Positions 17,822 to 27,412 of a stretch of DNA of 64,000 nt are shown here, piece by piece. How positions within the stretch are numbered: the stretch's first letter is position 1; each line of letters begins with the position of its first letter. The stretch comes from Paraflavitalea sp. CAU 1676 (GTDB taxonomy: Bacteria > Bacteroidota > Bacteroidia > Chitinophagales > Chitinophagaceae): NCBI RefSeq assembly GCF_029223285.1, contig NZ_JARHUJ010000007.1, positions 1-64,000 of the forward strand, written 5' to 3'. The notes under the pieces are model-generated. The model ran no database searches, had not been told where the DNA came from, and saw nothing but the letters and a program-made list of their open reading frames with translations. Made by a program: the position numbers and the translations under genes.

Positions 17822-20311
17822 ATGACTGTAGGGAATTATTCTGCCGCTCATTTTCATTTCCTCGAAGGAGGAGGCGAAATGGGCCAGGTAACCAGAACCT
17901 TCGACTGGTCGGCCACATCCCTACGCTCGCCCAACCACTGGCCGCAAAGCCTTCGCACGGCCGTCAGTATCGTGCTGAACGCAAGATTTCCTATGTTTCT
18001 CTGGTGGGGGCCCGACCTTATTTGTTTTTATAACGATGCTTACCGCCCCAGCCTCGGCAATGAAGGAAAACATCCCGGCATACTGGGCATGAAAGCCATC
18101 GATGCCTGGCCGGAGATTTGGCATATTATCCAACCCCTTATTAATCAAGTCCTAGAGGAAGGAAAGTCGGTCTGGTTCGAAGATCAGCTGGTGCCCATTT
18201 TCAGGAATGGTCAAATCGAAAATGTCTATTGGACGTTTAGCTATAGCCGCGTTAGTGATGAAAATTCCGCAGCCGCGGGAGTCCTCGTCACCTGCACCGA
18301 GACCACCGATAAGGTAGTAACAGCGGCTAATCTCCGAAAAAACGAGGAAAGGTTGCGGTTTTCCTTAACAGCAGGCAACCTGGGATCCTGGACCCTCCAT
18401 TTGCCTACACTCGAAATGGAGGCATCTAACATCTGCAAACAGAACTTCGGCCGGCCCGTCGACAAACCATTTACCTATCAAAATCTACAGGAGGCTATCC
18501 ATCCCGAAGATCTTCTCCGGATGCAGGCAACGGTGCAGCAGGTGCTGGAATCCGGTACAGACTACTATATTGAATACAGGGTTATTTGGCCAGACAAAAC
18601 AGTCCATTGGGTAAACCTTACCGGTAGGCTACGTTACGACAATGACGGCAAACCAATTGAGATGCTGGGAATTTCCCAGGAAATTACAGAACGCAAACTG
18701 GTTGAAAGTGTATTGCAGGAAAGCGAGCAGCGGTTTCGCGCCATGGCCGAAAGCAGTCCAATTTACATTGCCATGGCAGATGTTACTTCGGATGCCATTT
18801 ATTTCAACAAAGCCTGGTGTGAGCTGAGCGGACGGAGCATGTCCCAGTTAGTGGCCTTTAAATGGGCCGAATTGCTGCACCCGGACGACAAAGATCAGTA
18901 CCTAAATACCTATCTTGAAGCATTTGGCGAGCGAAAGCCCTATACGGCCGAATTGCGGGTGCAGAGAGCGGATGGAGAATACAGGTGGCTGCTGGCGCAC
19001 GTTACACCGCGTTTTAACATGGATGCAACCTTTGCCGGATATATCAGCGCCTGCGTGGACATTACAGATCGCAAATCCATCGAAACCGAAAAAGAAAAAG
19101 CTACCGCCGAATTGGAACGCGCCCTTGAGCAAGCCCGGCTGGCCAAGGAAGCCGCAGATCTGGGCACGTTTGACTTGGATCTCCTCGCCGGCACGATGGT
19201 GTGGGACAAGCGTTGCAGAATACTTTTCGGTATCAGCCATGACAACCCCGTCAGCTATGAGCATGATTTTGTCCTTGGGTTGCACCCCCACGACCGGGAG
19301 AAGATCTTACGCATTATCGATGATGCCTTTACCAAATCCAGGACCAATGGCAATTACGATGTGCAATACCGGACAGTAGGTTTTGAAGATCAAAAAATAA
19401 GGTGGGTGAAAGCTAAAGGCAAAGTTTATTTTGATGAAGCCGAAAATCCGGTCCGTTTTATTGGCTCGGTGCTCGATATCACCGACCAGGTCAATCAACT
19501 CAAGCGCGTGGAAGAACTGGTAGCGGAACGTACGCAGGAACTCGCATTATTAAACATCGATCTGCAAAAAACCAATGCAGAGCTTGCGCAATTCGCGTAC
19601 ATCGCTTCCCACGACTTGCAGGAACCGCTTCGTAAGATCACCACTTTTCTCGGACTGCTTGCCCGTTCAATAGGCCCTGATATGAATGCCGACAGCAAAA
19701 ATTACCTGGAGAGGATTCAAAACTCCGGCAGCAGGATGCAAAAGCTCATTCGGGATGTATTGGATTTTTCGCGTATTGCTCATGAACAGGAAGTTTTTGA
19801 TAGTGTTGATCTCAATTCAGTATTACAGGATGTGCTGGGCAATTACGATCTGCTTATTGAGGAAACGGGCGCATCCATAATAGCCGACAAGCTGCCTGTA
19901 ATTACGGCCAATCCGCTTCATATGTATCAGCTATTCTCTAATCTTATTGGCAACGCATTAAAATTCAGAAAAGAGGACACCCATCCTATCATAAGCATAA
20001 TCAGCATGCAAGCCTCCAGGCAAGAGGTCGGCAAGCATGGCCTTGATCAGGATAAAGAATATCACCGTATTGAGATGAGAGACAACGGCATCGGAATATC
20101 TCCCGTGTTTGCGGAGAAGATATTCCTCATCTTTCAGCGTTTACACAACAGGAACGAGTATGACGGCACAGGAATCGGATTGGCGATGTGCCGCAAAATC
20201 GTAAGCAACCATCAGGGAGCTATAACAGCGGAAGGAAGCGAACTGGGCAAAGCCATAATAACAATCTTCTTACCAGCACATATTGAAGTTGAGGCATTCC
20301 TTCCCGGTTAA
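17822..20311 (+). CDS. Multi-PAS sensor histidine kinase
   Basis: About 829 residues from ATG 17822 (MTVGNYSAAHF); an upstream ATG adds a 31-residue leader unlike relatives. The N-terminal module (about 15-165) is PAS-like with LWWGPDLICFYNDAYRP; three PAS/PAC repeats follow (about 175-300, 310-430, 440-565), then a coiled coil and HisKA with phospho-acceptor His597 in SHDLQEPLR. The HATPase domain has LIGNALKFRK, DNGIGI and GTGIGLAMC. There is no membrane segment, so it senses cytoplasmic or diffusible signals. No receiver adjoins it. TAAATTTG at 17809-17816 fits a -7 box but lies very close to the start codon. Confidence 0.92.
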   Translation: MTVGNYSAAHFHFLEGGGEMGQVTRTFDWSATSLRSPNHWPQSLRTAVSIVLNARFPMFLWWGPDLICFYNDAYRPSLGNEGKHPGILGMKAIDAWPEIWHIIQPLINQVLEEGKSVWFEDQLVPIFRNGQIENVYWTFSYSRVSDENSAAAGVLVTCTETTDKVVTAANLRKNEERLRFSLTAGNLGSWTLHLPTLEMEASNICKQNFGRPVDKPFTYQNLQEAIHPEDLLRMQATVQQVLESGTDYYIEYRVIWPDKTVHWVNLTGRLRYDNDGKPIEMLGISQEITERKLVESVLQESEQRFRAMAESSPIYIAMADVTSDAIYFNKAWCELSGRSMSQLVAFKWAELLHPDDKDQYLNTYLEAFGERKPYTAELRVQRADGEYRWLLAHVTPRFNMDATFAGYISACVDITDRKSIETEKEKATAELERALEQARLAKEAADLGTFDLDLLAGTMVWDKRCRILFGISHDNPVSYEHDFVLGLHPHDREKILRIIDDAFTKSRTNGNYDVQYRTVGFEDQKIRWVKAKGKVYFDEAENPVRFIGSVLDITDQVNQLKRVEELVAERTQELALLNIDLQKTNAELAQFAYIASHDLQEPLRKITTFLGLLARSIGPDMNADSKNYLERIQNSGSRMQKLIRDVLDFSRIAHEQEVFDSVDLNSVLQDVLGNYDLLIEETGASIIADKLPVITANPLHMYQLFSNLIGNALKFRKEDTHPIISIISMQASRQEVGKHGLDQDKEYHRIEMRDNGIGISPVFAEKIFLIFQRLHNRNEYDGTGIGLAMCRKIVSNHQGAITAEGSELGKAIITIFLPAHIEVEAFLPG

Positions 20312-20500
20312 AGCGGAATCCCTTTCCTACTGCCGCCATTTTGCTTATCAACACACCCATAAAAAATAGCGCTGGCCCCCTCCCAACACCTCATTATCAA
20401 ACAGGAGTGTATGCCCAACGCTTTGGGTCGTCGATCTCCATTTGAACCTCATAATAATTCCGGGCATAAGAATTATGACAAGTTCTAAAAATACTTATCT

Positions 20501-22687
20501 ATGCCATCAAAGAAGGCCAAAGCACCCGCCAATACCACCAATAAGAAGATCAACGAACTTGCGCCGGATACAGAGAACAGTCAGGACGAATTCATGTCCA
20601 CCAATACCGGTGTCCGCATCAACGACGACCAAAACTCGCTCAAAGCAGGCGATCGTGGCCCCACCCTCCTGGAAGATTTCATCTTCCGCGAAAAAATGAC
20701 GCATTTCGATCATGAACGTATACCCGAACGGATCGTACATGCTCGCGGTAGCGCAGCCCATGGCGTATTCAGGTTATATGAACCCATGAGCAAATACACC
20801 AAAGCTTCATTCCTCAATGATACAAAGACGGAAACGCCGGTATTCGTCCGCTTTTCCACCGTCGCCGGTTCGCGCGGCTCAAGCGACCTCGCCCGCGATG
20901 TGCGCGGCTTCGCCGTGAAGTTTTATACCCAGGAAGGAAACTTTGACCTCGTCGGCAACAACATGCCGGTATTCTTCATTCAGGATGCGATGAAGTTTCC
21001 AGATCTCATACACGCCGTAAAGCCCGAACCCCACCATGAAATACCGCAGGCCGCGTCGGCCCACGATACCTTCTGGGATTTCATTTCCCTCATGCCCGAG
21101 TCAACCCATATGATCATGTGGGCCATGAGCGACCGTGCCATTCCCCGCAGCCTGCGGATGATGGAAGGGTTTGGCGTACACACCTTCCGTTTCATCAATG
21201 ATCAGGGCAAAGCCAGCTTCGTGAAATTCCACTGGAAGCCCCTGCTGGGCGTTCACTCCGTAGCCTGGGACGAAGCGCAGAAAATATCCGGCAAGGATCC
21301 CGACTTTCACCGGCGCGACCTTTGGGAGGCCATTGAAAGCGGCGCCTTTCCCGAATGGGAACTGGGCGTGCAAATAGTAGCGGAGAAGGATGAGTTTGCC
21401 TTCGAATTCGACCTGCTCGATCCTACCAAGATCATCCCCGAAGAAATAGTACCTGTGCAGCGCATTGGTAAAATGACACTTAACCGTAACCCCGATAATT
21501 TCTTTGCAGAGACGGAACAAGTGGCCTTTCACGTAGGTCATATCGTACCCGGCATCGACTTCACCAATGATCCCTTGCTCCAGGGTCGATTGTTCTCCTA
21601 CACCGATACGCAGTTGATCCGCCTGGGTGGACCCAACTTCCAGGAGATACCCATCAATCGCCCCATTGTGCCCGTGCACAACAACCAGCGTGATGGGTAC
21701 ATGCGCCAAACGATCAACCAGGGGCGCACCAGTTACAACCCCAATTCATTGGGTGGAGGCTGTCCATTTCAGGCTAAATGGTCCGAAGGAGGATTCGCCT
21801 CTTACACGGAAAAGATCGATGCAAAGAAAGTAAGAGAACGCAGCCGCAGCTTTTTCGATCACTTTAGCCAGGCTACCCTGTTTTACAACAGCCAGTCTGA
21901 ACCCGAAAAAGCACACATCGCAAAAGCATTCAGTTTCGAGCTGGGCAAAGTAGAAACCGTTGCCATTCGCCAGCGAATGTTGGGCATACTTACGCAGGTA
22001 GATCGCAACCTGGCCGCTCAGGTGGCCATAAACCTCGGTTTAAAAGTGCCTGCCAAACCCGAACAGCCTATCAACCACAGCATACCCGCCGACGGCAATC
22101 CGAAAAGGTTTCAGCCGGTGAAAATTGAATCCACCCTGCAGGAATCTCCGGCACTCAGCATGGCCAACACAATAAAAGGAAAGATACAAACGCGCAAAGT
22201 CGCCATACTCGCAGCTGATGGTGTTGAGCAGGAAGCGTTGAATACCGTGAAAAACGCACTGATCGCACAGGGAGCGATACCCGAAGTGATAGCACCCCGG
22301 CTAGGAATGCTCAAAGGCGCAACAAAGGGAGAAATAGCGATCGACAAAAGTCTGCTAACCGTTGCTTCTGTTTTGTACGATGCCGTGTATGTGCCGGGCG
22401 GCGTCAACAGCGTGGCCACCATCGCAGCAGATCCCGACGCCATCCATTTTCTCAATGAAGCTTACCGGCACTGTAAACCTATCGCATTCGACAAGGAGGC
22501 ACAGCAAGTGTTGGAAAGCACGTTGTTTGGTAAGATGATACTGAAAGATCCCGCGGCCCAGGATATCCGGCAGGATGAGGGCATCGTGATAGAAGCCGAC
22601 CCTAAAAAACTGTCAGGCTTATTCATTGCCGCCATCGGTCAGCACCGTTTTTGGGACCGCGAAACCTACCGGGATATACCGGCGTAA
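20501..22687 (+). CDS. katE: Large-subunit catalase HPII
   Basis: 728 residues, typical of clade-2 large-subunit catalases. It converts H2O2 to water and oxygen using a heme. Catalytic His80 (VHARGSAAHG), Asn153 (VGNNMPVFF) and the proximal heme ligand Tyr367 (RLFSYTDTQ) are all present with the same spacing as in E. coli HPII. The C-terminal part (about 570-728) is the DJ-1/PfpI-like flavodoxin-fold domain of the large subunit (KVAILAADGVEQEAL, VYVPGGVNSV). No signal peptide, so cytoplasmic. It stands alone, with gaps on both sides. Confidence 0.97.
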   Translation: MPSKKAKAPANTTNKKINELAPDTENSQDEFMSTNTGVRINDDQNSLKAGDRGPTLLEDFIFREKMTHFDHERIPERIVHARGSAAHGVFRLYEPMSKYTKASFLNDTKTETPVFVRFSTVAGSRGSSDLARDVRGFAVKFYTQEGNFDLVGNNMPVFFIQDAMKFPDLIHAVKPEPHHEIPQAASAHDTFWDFISLMPESTHMIMWAMSDRAIPRSLRMMEGFGVHTFRFINDQGKASFVKFHWKPLLGVHSVAWDEAQKISGKDPDFHRRDLWEAIESGAFPEWELGVQIVAEKDEFAFEFDLLDPTKIIPEEIVPVQRIGKMTLNRNPDNFFAETEQVAFHVGHIVPGIDFTNDPLLQGRLFSYTDTQLIRLGGPNFQEIPINRPIVPVHNNQRDGYMRQTINQGRTSYNPNSLGGGCPFQAKWSEGGFASYTEKIDAKKVRERSRSFFDHFSQATLFYNSQSEPEKAHIAKAFSFELGKVETVAIRQRMLGILTQVDRNLAAQVAINLGLKVPAKPEQPINHSIPADGNPKRFQPVKIESTLQESPALSMANTIKGKIQTRKVAILAADGVEQEALNTVKNALIAQGAIPEVIAPRLGMLKGATKGEIAIDKSLLTVASVLYDAVYVPGGVNSVATIAADPDAIHFLNEAYRHCKPIAFDKEAQQVLESTLFGKMILKDPAAQDIRQDEGIVIEADPKKLSGLFIAAIGQHRFWDRETYRDIPA

Positions 22688-23006
22688 TGGCAATTCGGCA
22701 ACAATAACTACTCCCCGGTTTCATCTTGGGGGGCATCCACCGGCCTGGACTGTGTTGAACCCTTTTTGTCAAATGGCCTGCTAAACTAGTGAAACCTGCT
22801 TCATACGTTATCTGCTTGTTTAGAGATATCGTGAAATTCTCTATAAGCGCGCCAGCAAATTACGCAGCCGGTTATCCAAAGATGTGTATTTATTTACGCA
22901 ATACGATGTTTAACAGGCCGGAATAGTGCATTACTTGCCTTTTTTTGTCAAAAAAGAATAGCGGGCATGGCAGGGTTTGGGTTTTGCTATAATCCGAAAA
23001 AAGTCC
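22688..23006. other. Intergenic stretch, nothing clear
   Basis: 319 bases between katE and the amylase gene. It contains a weak inverted repeat (AGAGA...TCTCT) near 22820-22845 but no convincing promoter, RNA or ORF. Confidence 0.4.
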
Positions 23007-24491
23007 ATGCAAAACGGTACAATGTTCCAGTATTTCCATTGGTACACCCCTGCCGATGGCAGTTTATGGACCCAGGTTGTCAAAGAAGCTGAACACTTAG
23101 CCCAATTAGGCGTCAACTCGGTATGGCTACCTCCCGCGTATAAGGGCAAAGAAGGGGCCAATGCCAGTGGCTACGATGTATACGATCTGTTTGACCTGGG
23201 AGAATTTGACCAAAAAGGATCCGTGCGTACAAAGTATGGCACAAAAGAGCAATTGCTGGAAGCTGTGCGGGCATTACAAAGCCACGGCATTCAGGTATAT
23301 ATCGATATCGTATTGAACCACAAAGGAGGCGCAGATGAAACAGAACGGATGATGGTGAGACGGGTGGACCCGGAAGACCGGAACCAATTTACCAGTGAGC
23401 CTTTTGAGATTGAGGCGTTCACCAAATTTACATTTCCCGGCAGGCAGGGTAAGTATTCCGATTTCATCTGGGACCACCGCTGCTTTACGGGAGTTGATTT
23501 TGCCTATAACCTGGGTGAGACAGGGATTTTTTCGATCCTCAATGAATATGGAGAAGGTTGGGAAGATGTGATCGATACGGAAAAAGGGAATTACGACTTT
23601 CTGATGTTTGCCGATATTGAGTTCCGCAATCCTGCGGTGAGGGAAGAATTGAAAAAATGGGGCGCCTGGTTATTACAGGAAACGGGCATCGACGGGGTGC
23701 GCATTGATGCCGTGAAACATATCTCGCCTGCTTTTTACAATGAATGGCTGGACCATCTACGAAGTATTAAACCCGACCTGTTTGCCGTTGGCGAATATTG
23801 GGCTCCTGGCGAGTTGACCTTGCTTGAGCGGTACATTGAGGCCACAGGAGGACGAATGTCGCTTTTTGACGCATCGCTGCACCATAATTTCTACCACGCT
23901 TCTCTGCAAGGTAAGAACTTTGATCTCACAACGCTCTTCCAGAACAGCCTGGTAGCTTCACAACCCACACTGGCAGTAACGGTGGTGGACAATCATGATA
24001 CACAACCGCTTCAATCACTGGAAGCACCTGTGGAAAATTGGTTTAAACCGCATGCCTATGCCTCTATCCTGCTAAGAGAAGGTGGTTACCCCTGTATTTT
24101 TTATCCTGACCTATATGGAGCACACTATGTAGATAAGGGACAGGATGGCATGGATCATGAAATATTCCTCGACAAATGCGCGCACATAGAGCAATTGCTG
24201 GAAGCAAGAAAACGCTTTAGCTATGGTATGCAGCGGGACTATTTTGATCACCCGAACTGTGTAGGCTGGACCCGCGAGGGTCACCTGGATGTAGAAGGAT
24301 CGGGGTGTGCCGTGTTATTGTCTAACAGCGAGGATGGATTTAAAGATATGGAAATGGGGGCTCAACATAAAGGCAAAGTGTTTATCGATTTCCTGGGCAA
24401 ACATCCAGCGGAAGTAAATATCAATGACGATGGCTGGGGGCAGTTTCCCGTACCTGCAGGTTCTATTGCCGTATGGGTTGAAAAGAAATGA
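23007..24491 (+). CDS. Cytoplasmic alpha-amylase (GH13)
   Basis: 494 residues from ATG 23007 (MQNGTMFQYFHWY), the family's usual start; an earlier ATG adds 10 residues. GH13 conserved regions: I DIVLNHKGG, II GVRIDAVKH with nucleophile Asp234, III GEYW with acid/base Glu263, IV VVDNHD with Asp331. It lacks a signal peptide and resembles the AmyS/cytoplasmic alpha-amylases that cut alpha-1,4 bonds of maltodextrin or glycogen. It is not part of a susCD locus here; the next gene encodes a small three-helix membrane protein. Confidence 0.94.
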   Translation: MQNGTMFQYFHWYTPADGSLWTQVVKEAEHLAQLGVNSVWLPPAYKGKEGANASGYDVYDLFDLGEFDQKGSVRTKYGTKEQLLEAVRALQSHGIQVYIDIVLNHKGGADETERMMVRRVDPEDRNQFTSEPFEIEAFTKFTFPGRQGKYSDFIWDHRCFTGVDFAYNLGETGIFSILNEYGEGWEDVIDTEKGNYDFLMFADIEFRNPAVREELKKWGAWLLQETGIDGVRIDAVKHISPAFYNEWLDHLRSIKPDLFAVGEYWAPGELTLLERYIEATGGRMSLFDASLHHNFYHASLQGKNFDLTTLFQNSLVASQPTLAVTVVDNHDTQPLQSLEAPVENWFKPHAYASILLREGGYPCIFYPDLYGAHYVDKGQDGMDHEIFLDKCAHIEQLLEARKRFSYGMQRDYFDHPNCVGWTREGHLDVEGSGCAVLLSNSEDGFKDMEMGAQHKGKVFIDFLGKHPAEVNINDDGWGQFPVPAGSIAVWVEKK

Positions 24492-24600
24492 GGAGGCGTT
24501 TCCCGAACGTGTTTGCATGAAGAAAATCGCTCAAACTGTTACCCTTCAATATTTGAAGAATTCACAGGGCGTCCTTTGATTCAAAAGATTAGTAGCAACC

Positions 24601-24888
24601 ATGATAAAACTTACTGCACTCCATGTACTCGGCACGGCTATAAGTGTCATTACCCTCCTATTTCTGGCTTATCAGCTCAGCATGGTGATCTTTCGGAAGT
24701 CTCTGGTCAATTACGACTGGGTGCTTGCCGCACTCTTAACTGAATCACTGGCTTGGACAAGTTATGCGATCATTGTAGGTCTAAAGCTGCTGTTGGTGTT
24801 GAACGTATTGGCAGCAACAATTAATTTCGCGCTGCTTTTTTCAAGCAGTGAGTATCCTAAAAAATACTTTAAGTCAAGCAACAAGTAA
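24601..24888 (+). CDS. Small three-TM membrane protein, SemiSWEET/PQ-loop-like
   Basis: 95 residues with three predicted membrane helices (about 7-30, 40-62, 64-82) and a basic tail. Size, three-helix layout, a Gln in helix 1 (LAYQLS), a following RKS loop, a W-x-x-Y in helix 2 and an Asn in helix 3 resemble bacterial SemiSWEET sugar transporters, but the diagnostic PQ pair is not there (YQ instead). It lies 109 bases after the amylase gene on the same strand. Annotated as an unknown membrane protein; the SemiSWEET link is a guess. Confidence 0.6.
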   Translation: MIKLTALHVLGTAISVITLLFLAYQLSMVIFRKSLVNYDWVLAALLTESLAWTSYAIIVGLKLLLVLNVLAATINFALLFSSSEYPKKYFKSSNK

Positions 24889-25141
24889 ACGGCTTCCATG
24901 ATGTAATCAATACATATCTTGCGATACGAAAATTTGACAATACCGGTCCGCATTCCTCGATTTGAACCGTTGCGGAACGCTTTCCAATATTTAATGTGGC
25001 ACCATTCATCCATTTTTAGCTCAAAAATTCAAGCGCTATCTGGGGCAAAATACCTTAAAATTGGCTAAATTAGGTTCAGCTCAACAATCCCCAAAATCTG
25101 GTCTACTTATTGTTTTCGCTATCATAAACCGTAAAAGCTGT

Positions 25142-25426
25142 ATGAAGAAATACGTCTTTTTGTTCCGGTTTGAAGAAGATTCTATAAGTGTCTATCGGCG
25201 AATAGATGTTGAAGGCCTTTCGCCCGCTTCCGCGCATGCAGCATTCCTTGAACGGGTCGAAGCGCTAAGCGCATTAGAAGGAGGCACATTTTCATTGATG
25301 GCCGAACAGGAGATGTTCGAAAACCTGATAATGGTATCCGAACTCATTGGCATAATAGACCATAACACAATGAGTCACCACACCCACTCCATCACCAAAA
25401 CATCAAAAACCCGTCCCGCAAATTAA
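25142..25426 (+). CDS. Hypothetical small protein
   Basis: 94 residues from ATG 25142 (MKKYVFLFRFEED); the frame is open upstream without a better start. I do not recognise it. It is soluble; the first 75 residues look like a compact alpha/beta domain, while the last 20 (His/Thr/Ser/Lys-rich) look unstructured. The final codons are one copy of a 29-bp repeat (25392-25420) whose other copy is at 39280-39308, so the C-terminus may have been altered by recombination or insertion there. Confidence 0.55.
   Translation: MKKYVFLFRFEEDSISVYRRIDVEGLSPASAHAAFLERVEALSALEGGTFSLMAEQEMFENLIMVSELIGIIDHNTMSHHTHSITKTSKTRPAN
25392..25420 (+). repeat. 29-bp direct repeat, left copy
   Basis: Matches 39280-39308 at 27 of 29 positions in the same orientation. 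Both copies are followed within about 15 bases by AATTAATG. They bracket a 13.9-kb AT-richer segment. Confidence 0.7.
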
Positions 25427-26028
25427 TGCGGCATGCCGGCCCTGCCCCCCTCCCCTCCCCTCCCCTCCAGCCGCCAAAATGGCTCGGCATAAAGCTTCAG
25501 CAATACCAATTAACAGCATCGCCCGCACCAGCTATTACAAGCCAGTTATCTACATCCATCCGCGCATTTATTCCGCATTCCTTTTTTGCCTACGCCTATG
25601 CCGCATTGAAGCTGCGGCCAGCTTTTGCTGTTATTTTTAAATGTTTTGTTTATGAAGTATTATCTGGTGGCTTCCTTGCCTCGCTGTATGGTAGGTATTG
25701 AGCAGTGCGTCGTCTACATCGTTTGCCGGTCGCAGCAGGCAGCCTTCAAAAAGCAGTATGCCGGCCGGCACGCCCCGGTTGTGCCACCATAAAACGATGA
25801 CTTAATAATTAATAATAAACCTGTTAATTCTAAAATCTCAAGAAACTGGAGGAGGAAATGTGACGACATGTAATAAATTAGTCTACCAAATGCATTATTG
25901 ACATAGATCAAACCTATCATTCATATTCCGCTAACTGTCGGGATTCTACCTTAAATTGATGACATGAAAAATCATGATGCGTCCCGTTTGCATCATTAAT
26001 CACATTTAATTTGTAACAACCCTTATCT
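25427..26028. other. Long non-coding gap with C-rich tract
   Basis: 602 bases. The left part has the tandem CCCCT tract (25445-25468). ORFs in the rest look like chance. TTGACATAGATCAA (25898-25911) resembles a Crp/Fnr-type box (one mismatch to TTGAT-N4-ATCAA) 118 bases before the AraC-type gene. No RNA gene is seen. Confidence 0.45.
25445..25468 (-). repeat. (CCCCT)n tract, potential G-quadruplex on minus strand
   Basis: A run of six C, then TCCCC three times and TCC. On the minus strand it has four runs of at least four G separated by single A, the classic requirement for an intramolecular G-quadruplex. It lies about 20 bases after a stop codon. Confidence 0.7.
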
Positions 26029-26619
26029 ATGAGAATGGGAATCAAATTGACCGACAACGATCGGGAGAAACTTGATTGGATAAAAAGGTCCATACTCCAG
26101 GACCTGGCAACACATCACACACTTGAAGACCTCTGCAAGCAGGATGGTATCAGTCCCCGAAAGCTACATAAAGGGTTCATCAAAATGTACGGAGACACCC
26201 CGTACAGCCTGCTCGCGCTACAGCGCCAGAAACTAAGTATCGAACTACTAACAACCACAACAATCCCAGTCCAGGACATAGCGGCACGTTGCGGCTATGT
26301 CCATACGACAGGCTTCATCCAGCTATTAAAAAACACTTTCAATACAACGCCGGAGCAGTACCGGGCTAAAAACACTGTGACCGATTTGGGTACGCGTGCG
26401 GCCAGGCTCATGGAAGACTCGCTGCACCTCCACCACACCTCCCTTATCCTCGCACTAATTAAAGAAGGATATACCCCGGATGCAATTGTCAATTAACTCG
26501 GGTATAAATCGGCAAGCGGCATTTATATTACGTTAAGACAGATATACAAAGAATCGTCTGCAGATTGGATTACTCCCAAGACTACCGCCAAGGCACATAT
26601 GTCACAACTTGAAGTATAA
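26029..26619 (+). pseudogene. AraC-family regulator interrupted by an in-frame TAA
   Basis: The first 155 codons encode an AraC-type DNA-binding domain (about 15-115: HTLEDLCKQDGISPRKLHKGF and VQDIAARCGYVHTTGF). TAA at 26494-26496 stops it, but the same frame continues for 40 codons with clear homology to a second AraC half-domain (LGYKSASGIYITLRQIY) and ends at 26617-26619. Read through, the C-terminus would be a third HTH module, a partial repeat of the second. One base change (CAA to TAA) explains the stop. The truncated product keeps both HTHs of the first domain and may still bind DNA. There is no ligand-binding domain. Confidence 0.75.
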
Positions 26620-26878
26620 ATGCTTACACTTACACCCCAAAAAAATATCATACCAACTCGCAAATATTATTTTGATAGTCGTAGCTTAGCTTAATAGGCA
26701 TTCTGTAACTCTCCATCATTCGACACTTTCGAAACTTTACTTACTCCTTTCAACGACTTAGTCGGTTCATTCGAGCCTGACATTAAATCAACTTGCCGTC
26801 ATTCACCGTTCACTTGACAGTAGATCAAGTATGCGATGAAATGGATTGAAATTGCTTTAACATGTCAAAACTGCACAA

Positions 26879-27244
26879 ATGAAAGCCATCTTATCCAACA
26901 GTGATCGCCTGAAGATCAGATCCATTGCCAACCTCATCGAAGCAAATCCAAGGTATCATTTAAGCATTCCTGAACTGGGAGAAAAAGTATATCTCAACGC
27001 CTCAAAGATTAAGTACGGATTCAAGACAGAGTTTGGCTTAGGCCCGTATGCTTATCTACAAAAAGTAAGGCTCACCATTGCAAAGGAAATGTTAATAGAC
27101 GGTATGACTACAAAACATGTAGCCATTTCAGTTGGCTTTAAAGGCGCAAGTGCTGAAACAAACTTTGTGAAGTGGTTTAAGAAAAATGAAAAGGCCACTC
27201 CCGGCGCCTGGAAACAAAGCATGCAAAGCGCACAGGCCTCCTAG
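26879..27244 (+). CDS. AraC-family DNA-binding protein (HTH domain only)
   Basis: 121 residues, almost entirely an AraC-type double HTH: first helix pair YHLSIPELGEKVYLNASKIKYGFK, second MTTKHVAISVGFKGASAETNFVKWFKK. There is no sensor domain, as in short AraC-type regulators of this phylum. TTGACAGTAGATCAA (26814-26828), 51 bases before the ATG, resembles the motif upstream of the neighbouring AraC-type gene at 26029. The adjacent MauE-like gene 170 bases downstream on the same strand is a possible target. Confidence 0.8.
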   Translation: MKAILSNSDRLKIRSIANLIEANPRYHLSIPELGEKVYLNASKIKYGFKTEFGLGPYAYLQKVRLTIAKEMLIDGMTTKHVAISVGFKGASAETNFVKWFKKNEKATPGAWKQSMQSAQAS

Positions 27245-27412
27245 TTCGAAAAAGCCGAATGAACCATGGTTTATACCGAACACAGCATACTTTGAATATA
27301 TCTTCGTTATCGCAACTCCCCTTCTAAATCGTTCCATAATACTCGATTCATTTCCTACAGATGATAGTAGTATTAACTTAAGTTCAAACCCTAAAGTAAA
27401 ATAACTTATCAT

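Noticed and set aside
21101-21709. 202-residue minus-strand ORF inside the catalase gene
   Set aside because: Antisense of conserved katE sequence.
25426-25701. 91-residue ORF over the C-rich tract
   Set aside because: Pro-rich start arises from the CCCCT repeat; no homology or start signal.
26684-26750. tRNA-like fragment (GTAGCTTAGCTTAATAGGCA resembles a D-arm)
   Set aside because: No anticodon or acceptor stem can be paired, and no T-arm consensus follows; chance similarity.
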